The translations under genes and the position numbers were made by a program. Below the pieces are notes generated by a model. It was not told the DNA's origin. It did not search any database and saw nothing but the letters and a program-made list of their open reading frames with translations. A stretch of 64,000 bases of DNA from Bacteroidota bacterium (GTDB taxonomy: Bacteria > Bacteroidota > Bacteroidia > Flavobacteriales > Flavobacteriaceae), in contig JAEWHE010000041.1 in assembly GCA_023387965.1 (NCBI GenBank), forward strand, positions 248,001 through 312,000. The letters are read 5' to 3'. This document shows positions 61,480 to 64,000 of this stretch, one piece after another (the stretch's first letter is position 1; every line of letters begins with the position of its first letter).

Positions 61480-62355
61480 CTAATAAAGATCATCCGTTCT
61501 TAAGTTCAAAAATCTTTGCGTTGCAAAAAACGTACTGAACCAAGTAATTAAAATTCCAAGAAGCAAAACGCCAAGTAAAACTAATCCTGTCAACATTTGG
61601 TCTTCCATAATGCGAAGTGCCGGAAAATTCGTTTCTACATAGTATAACACGCCAATCAAAGCCAAAATGGCCAAAACAGCGCCCACAATTCCTAATTTTA
61701 TGCTTCGCCAAATAAAGGGTTTTCTGATAAAAGATTTTGTAGCTCCAACCATTTGCATCGTTTTGATAATGAATCGGTTAGAATAAATTGATAAACGCAT
61801 CGAACTGTTAATCAATAAAACCGCGACAATTGCTAAAAATCCACTGGCAATCAAAATCCAAAAACTCACACGTTCAATATTGTCATTCACCATATCCACC
61901 AAAACCTTGTCGTAAACAATGTCCGAAACCATTGGATTTGCCTTAATTTCGCTCTCAAATTTCTTGATGCTATCGGCCACGATATAATCCGCTTTTAAGT
62001 GAATATCGTAAGAATTTTCTAACGGATTTTCACCCAAAAACGCCATAAAATCTTCCCCAATAATATCCGTATGTTCTTTCGCAGCCTGATCTTTGGTTAC
62101 AAATTCGTACTGTTTCACAAACTTCGACGTCTTCAGTTGCGTGTCAAAAGCACTCAAAACGCTGTCATTTGCCTCGTTTTTAAAGTAAACAGACATTGCA
62201 ATTTCCTCTTTAAAATCGTCCGACAATTTTTTAGAATTAATCACAAACAAGCCCAAAATTCCGAGCAAAAAAAGCACCAGAAAAACACTCAAAACCACCG
62301 AAAAATAGGATGAAATCAGTCGTCGTTTTTGAAATTTCTCAAAAGATGAAGCCAT
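61480..62355 (-). CDS. ftsX: Cell division protein FtsX
   Basis: FtsX is the membrane part of FtsEX, which signals to cell-wall hydrolases at division. The 291 residues show an N-terminal segment (LISSYFSVVLSVFLVLFLLGILGLFVI), a periplasmic domain (about 60-155) and three C-terminal segments, with RFIIKTMQMVGATKSFIRKPFI typical of the family. The frame runs open to 62754 through repeat H, but the ATG at 62355 gives the standard start (MASSFEKFQKRRLISSY). ftsE is not in the window. Confidence 0.92.
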   Translation of the reverse strand: MASSFEKFQKRRLISSYFSVVLSVFLVLFLLGILGLFVINSKKLSDDFKEEIAMSVYFKNEANDSVLSAFDTQLKTSKFVKQYEFVTKDQAAKEHTDIIGEDFMAFLGENPLENSYDIHLKADYIVADSIKKFESEIKANPMVSDIVYDKVLVDMVNDNIERVSFWILIASGFLAIVAVLLINSSMRLSIYSNRFIIKTMQMVGATKSFIRKPFIWRSIKLGIVGAVLAILALIGVLYYVETNFPALRIMEDQMLTGLVLLGVLLLGILITWFSTFFATQRFLNLRTDDLY

Positions 62356-62495
62356 ACTTAAAAATTTAATGCCGTAAAAATAGTAAACATTTCCGTAAAC
62401 GCAGTTTATAACGCACAAACTTTTAACTTTCGTACAATAAATGTAAATTTGCGCGTTCGAAACGATTTTTTTTGTATAAAGAAGCGAAACGTTCA

Positions 62496-62630
62496 GGCAA
62501 ATTTGCCCTCCATGTTCCCGCTTTCCGCTACAATCTTTTATCAATTGCCTCGGGTTTAAACCAGAGGCAATTGATAAAAGGATTTCCGCTTCAATCGGGG
62601 CTAAAGGAAAATTTTCCGGCATTTCAGCAA
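62496..62630 (+). repeat. Intergenic repeat family, copy H (forward)
   Basis: Inner repeats TTTCCGCTACAATC (62522-62535) and TTTCCGCTTCAATC (62583-62596) flank a near-perfect palindrome. TTTTATCAATTGCCTC pairs with GAGGCAATTGATAAAA and GGTTT with AAACC, with one mismatch between. The outer motifs are weaker (TTCAGGCAAATT; GGCATTTCAGCAATC). A TAAATTTG box at 62444-62451 lies upstream, so the repeat may be in the leuS leader. The non-coding stretch 62356-62743 holds only this repeat and the possible promoter. Confidence 0.85.
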
Positions 62631-62743
62631 TCATTCGGACCAAAATTGCGCATAACATAGATTGAACAAAGACATAAAACGCAGATTCATCGTTCCAAAA
62701 GAAAACTTTGAACCTTTGCAACTTAGAACCGTAGTAACTTAAG

Positions 62744-64000
62744 ATGAAATACAACCCGAACGAAATCGAAAAAAATTGGCAAAAATATTGGGCAGATAAC
62801 CAAACTTTTGCCGCAGAAAATAATTCCGAAAAACCAAAATATTACGTTTTGGATATGTTTCCTTATCCTTCAGGAGCCGGATTACACGTAGGTCATCCTC
62901 TGGGTTACATCGCTTCAGATATTGTAGCAAGATACAAGCGTCACCAAGGTTTTAACGTTTTGCATCCGCAAGGTTACGACAGTTTCGGACTTCCGGCAGA
63001 ACAATACGCCATCCAAACCGGACAACATCCTGACAAAACCACTAAAGAAAATATTGCTCGTTATAGGGAACAATTGGACAAAATCGGTTTTTCTTTCGAT
63101 TGGAGTCGCGAAGTGCGAACCTCAAGTCCCGAATATTACAAATGGACACAGTGGATTTTCATCCAATTGTTCAATTCTTGGTACGACAAAGATGCCGATC
63201 AGGCTCGCGATATCAAGACGTTGATCATGAATTTCGAAGAAAACGGAAATTCAAAAGTAAACGCCGTTTCTGACGACAATGTCGATGAATTTTCTGCAGA
63301 AGATTGGAAATCCTACTCAAAAGAAGAACAAGAAAGAATTTTACTAAAATACAGATTAACGTTCCTTGCCGAAACAGAAGTCAACTGGTGTCCGGCTTTG
63401 GGAACTGTTTTGGCAAACGACGAGATCGTAAACGGCGTTTCAGAACGTGGCGGACATCCAGTAATCCGCAAAAAAATGACGCAATGGAGCATGCGAATTT
63501 CAGCTTATGCCGAAAGATTGTTGCAAGGTTTGGATACCATCGATTGGACCGAATCGCTGAAAGAAAGCCAAAGAAACTGGATTGGAAAATCTGTTGGAGC
63601 TTCGGTAACTTTTAAAGTAAAAGATTCAAAATCTGAACGTGATGCCGTAGATTACATCCTTTCTGGAGACGACACTAACGAACACAGAATTGAAGTTTTC
63701 ACCACAAGACCTGATACGATTTTCGGAGTAACATTTATGACTTTGGCACCAGAACACGATTTGGTTGCCAAAATTACCACTCCTGAACAAAAACAAGCAG
63801 TTGAAGCGTATGTAGAAGCAACAGCAAAACGCTCTGAACGCGAAAGAATGGCCGATGTAAAAACCATTTCTGGCGTTTTCACAGGAGCTTATGCAGAACA
63901 TCCGTTTACCAAAGAAGCCATTCCAGTTTGGATTGGCGATTATGTGCTTGCAGGTTATGGAACTGGAGCCGTAATGGCCGTTCCTTGTGGCGACGAACGT
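62744..64000 (+). CDS. leuS: Leucyl-tRNA synthetase (N-terminal part, runs off the window)
   Basis: LeuRS charges tRNA-Leu. The visible 419 codons show the class I entry MFPYPSGAGLHVGHPLGY (HIGH-type motif), the metal-binding-like segment TEVNWCPALGTVLANDE, and the start of the CP1 editing domain (FTTRPDTIFGVTFMTLAPEH, GTGAVMAVPCGDER). No stop is found before the window edge, so the C-terminal half is missing. The start is at 62744 (MKYNPNEIEKNWQKYW). Confidence 0.95.
   Translation, partial: MKYNPNEIEKNWQKYWADNQTFAAENNSEKPKYYVLDMFPYPSGAGLHVGHPLGYIASDIVARYKRHQGFNVLHPQGYDSFGLPAEQYAIQTGQHPDKTTKENIARYREQLDKIGFSFDWSREVRTSSPEYYKWTQWIFIQLFNSWYDKDADQARDIKTLIMNFEENGNSKVNAVSDDNVDEFSAEDWKSYSKEEQERILLKYRLTFLAETEVNWCPALGTVLANDEIVNGVSERGGHPVIRKKMTQWSMRISAYAERLLQGLDTIDWTESLKESQRNWIGKSVGASVTFKVKDSKSERDAVDYILSGDDTNEHRIEVFTTRPDTIFGVTFMTLAPEHDLVAKITTPEQKQAVEAYVEATAKRSERERMADVKTISGVFTGAYAEHPFTKEAIPVWIGDYVLAGYGTGAVMAVPCGDER

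Noticed and set aside
46205..62630. T-box riboswitches before aspS, asnS and leuS
   Set aside because: The elements occur in both orientations and also far from synthetases; no specifier loop or T-box sequence was seen.
2228..62630. CRISPR array
   Set aside because: The repeats are dispersed single copies, not regularly spaced with spacers, and no cas genes are present.

Overview
The window looks like chromosomal DNA of a member of the Flavobacteriaceae, most likely Flavobacterium. The evidence is AT-rich DNA, promoters of the Bacteroidota type (TTTG, about 17 bases, TAnnTTTG), lipoproteins with the Cys-Ser-Ser-Asp-Asp pattern, DUF5686 and DUF3098 proteins, and the order ftsX, DUF3098, uppP, truB. 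No prophage, CRISPR array or intact insertion sequence was seen.

Layout. 1-2.1 kb: start of a MATE exporter, a LolC/FtsX-type permease and rbfA, all leftward. 2.2-5.7 kb: methylmalonyl-CoA epimerase, a CAU tRNA, and a LytTR regulator with a TPR histidine kinase whose gene is broken by a one-base frameshift near 4225. 5.7-8.4 kb: a pair of surface lipoproteins between two diverged copies of a ~160 bp sequence, then a decayed IS3-type remnant. 8.4-18 kb: bestrophin, a TPR/HTH sensor, aquaporin, riboflavin synthase, pdxA, then DUF177-rpmF-fabH-accB-accC for fatty acid synthesis. 18-26.4 kb: rpoN, a conserved membrane protein, an outer-membrane barrel, tRNA-Ser, and a tatD-acyltransferase-ansA operon. 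26.4-35.4 kb: accessory genes around the 2-oxoglutarate dehydrogenase genes. A single-chain restriction-methylation-specificity enzyme lies downstream of odhB, and a HepT/MntA toxin-antitoxin pair sits between odhB and odhA. 35.5-45.7 kb: polyprenyl synthase and a TetR-controlled RND efflux operon. 46.4-58 kb: aspS, asnS, a LytS/LytTR pair, a CPA2 antiporter, a DUF5686 protein, frr and pyrH. 58-64 kb: a thioredoxin-like protein, the ftsX-DUF3098-uppP-truB-hydrolase operon and the start of leuS.

The most unusual signal is an intergenic repeat family with eight copies (called A-H here), about one per 8 kb. Each copy is ~95-160 bp. The full ones have outer direct repeats of the form GGCATTTTTTAAT and inner direct repeats of the form TTTCCGCTACAATC. 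Between the inner repeats lies a palindrome whose sequence differs from copy to copy but which stays self-complementary in nearly all of them. Copies lie upstream of all three aminoacyl-tRNA synthetase genes in the window and next to the accessory restriction and toxin-antitoxin genes. Other points of interest are two TTG starts, two IS-end hairpins with the same loop and a compensating stem change, and a paired TetR operator over a clear promoter.

All calls were made by reading the sequence and translations. No database search was run, so family names rest on recognised motifs, length and context.
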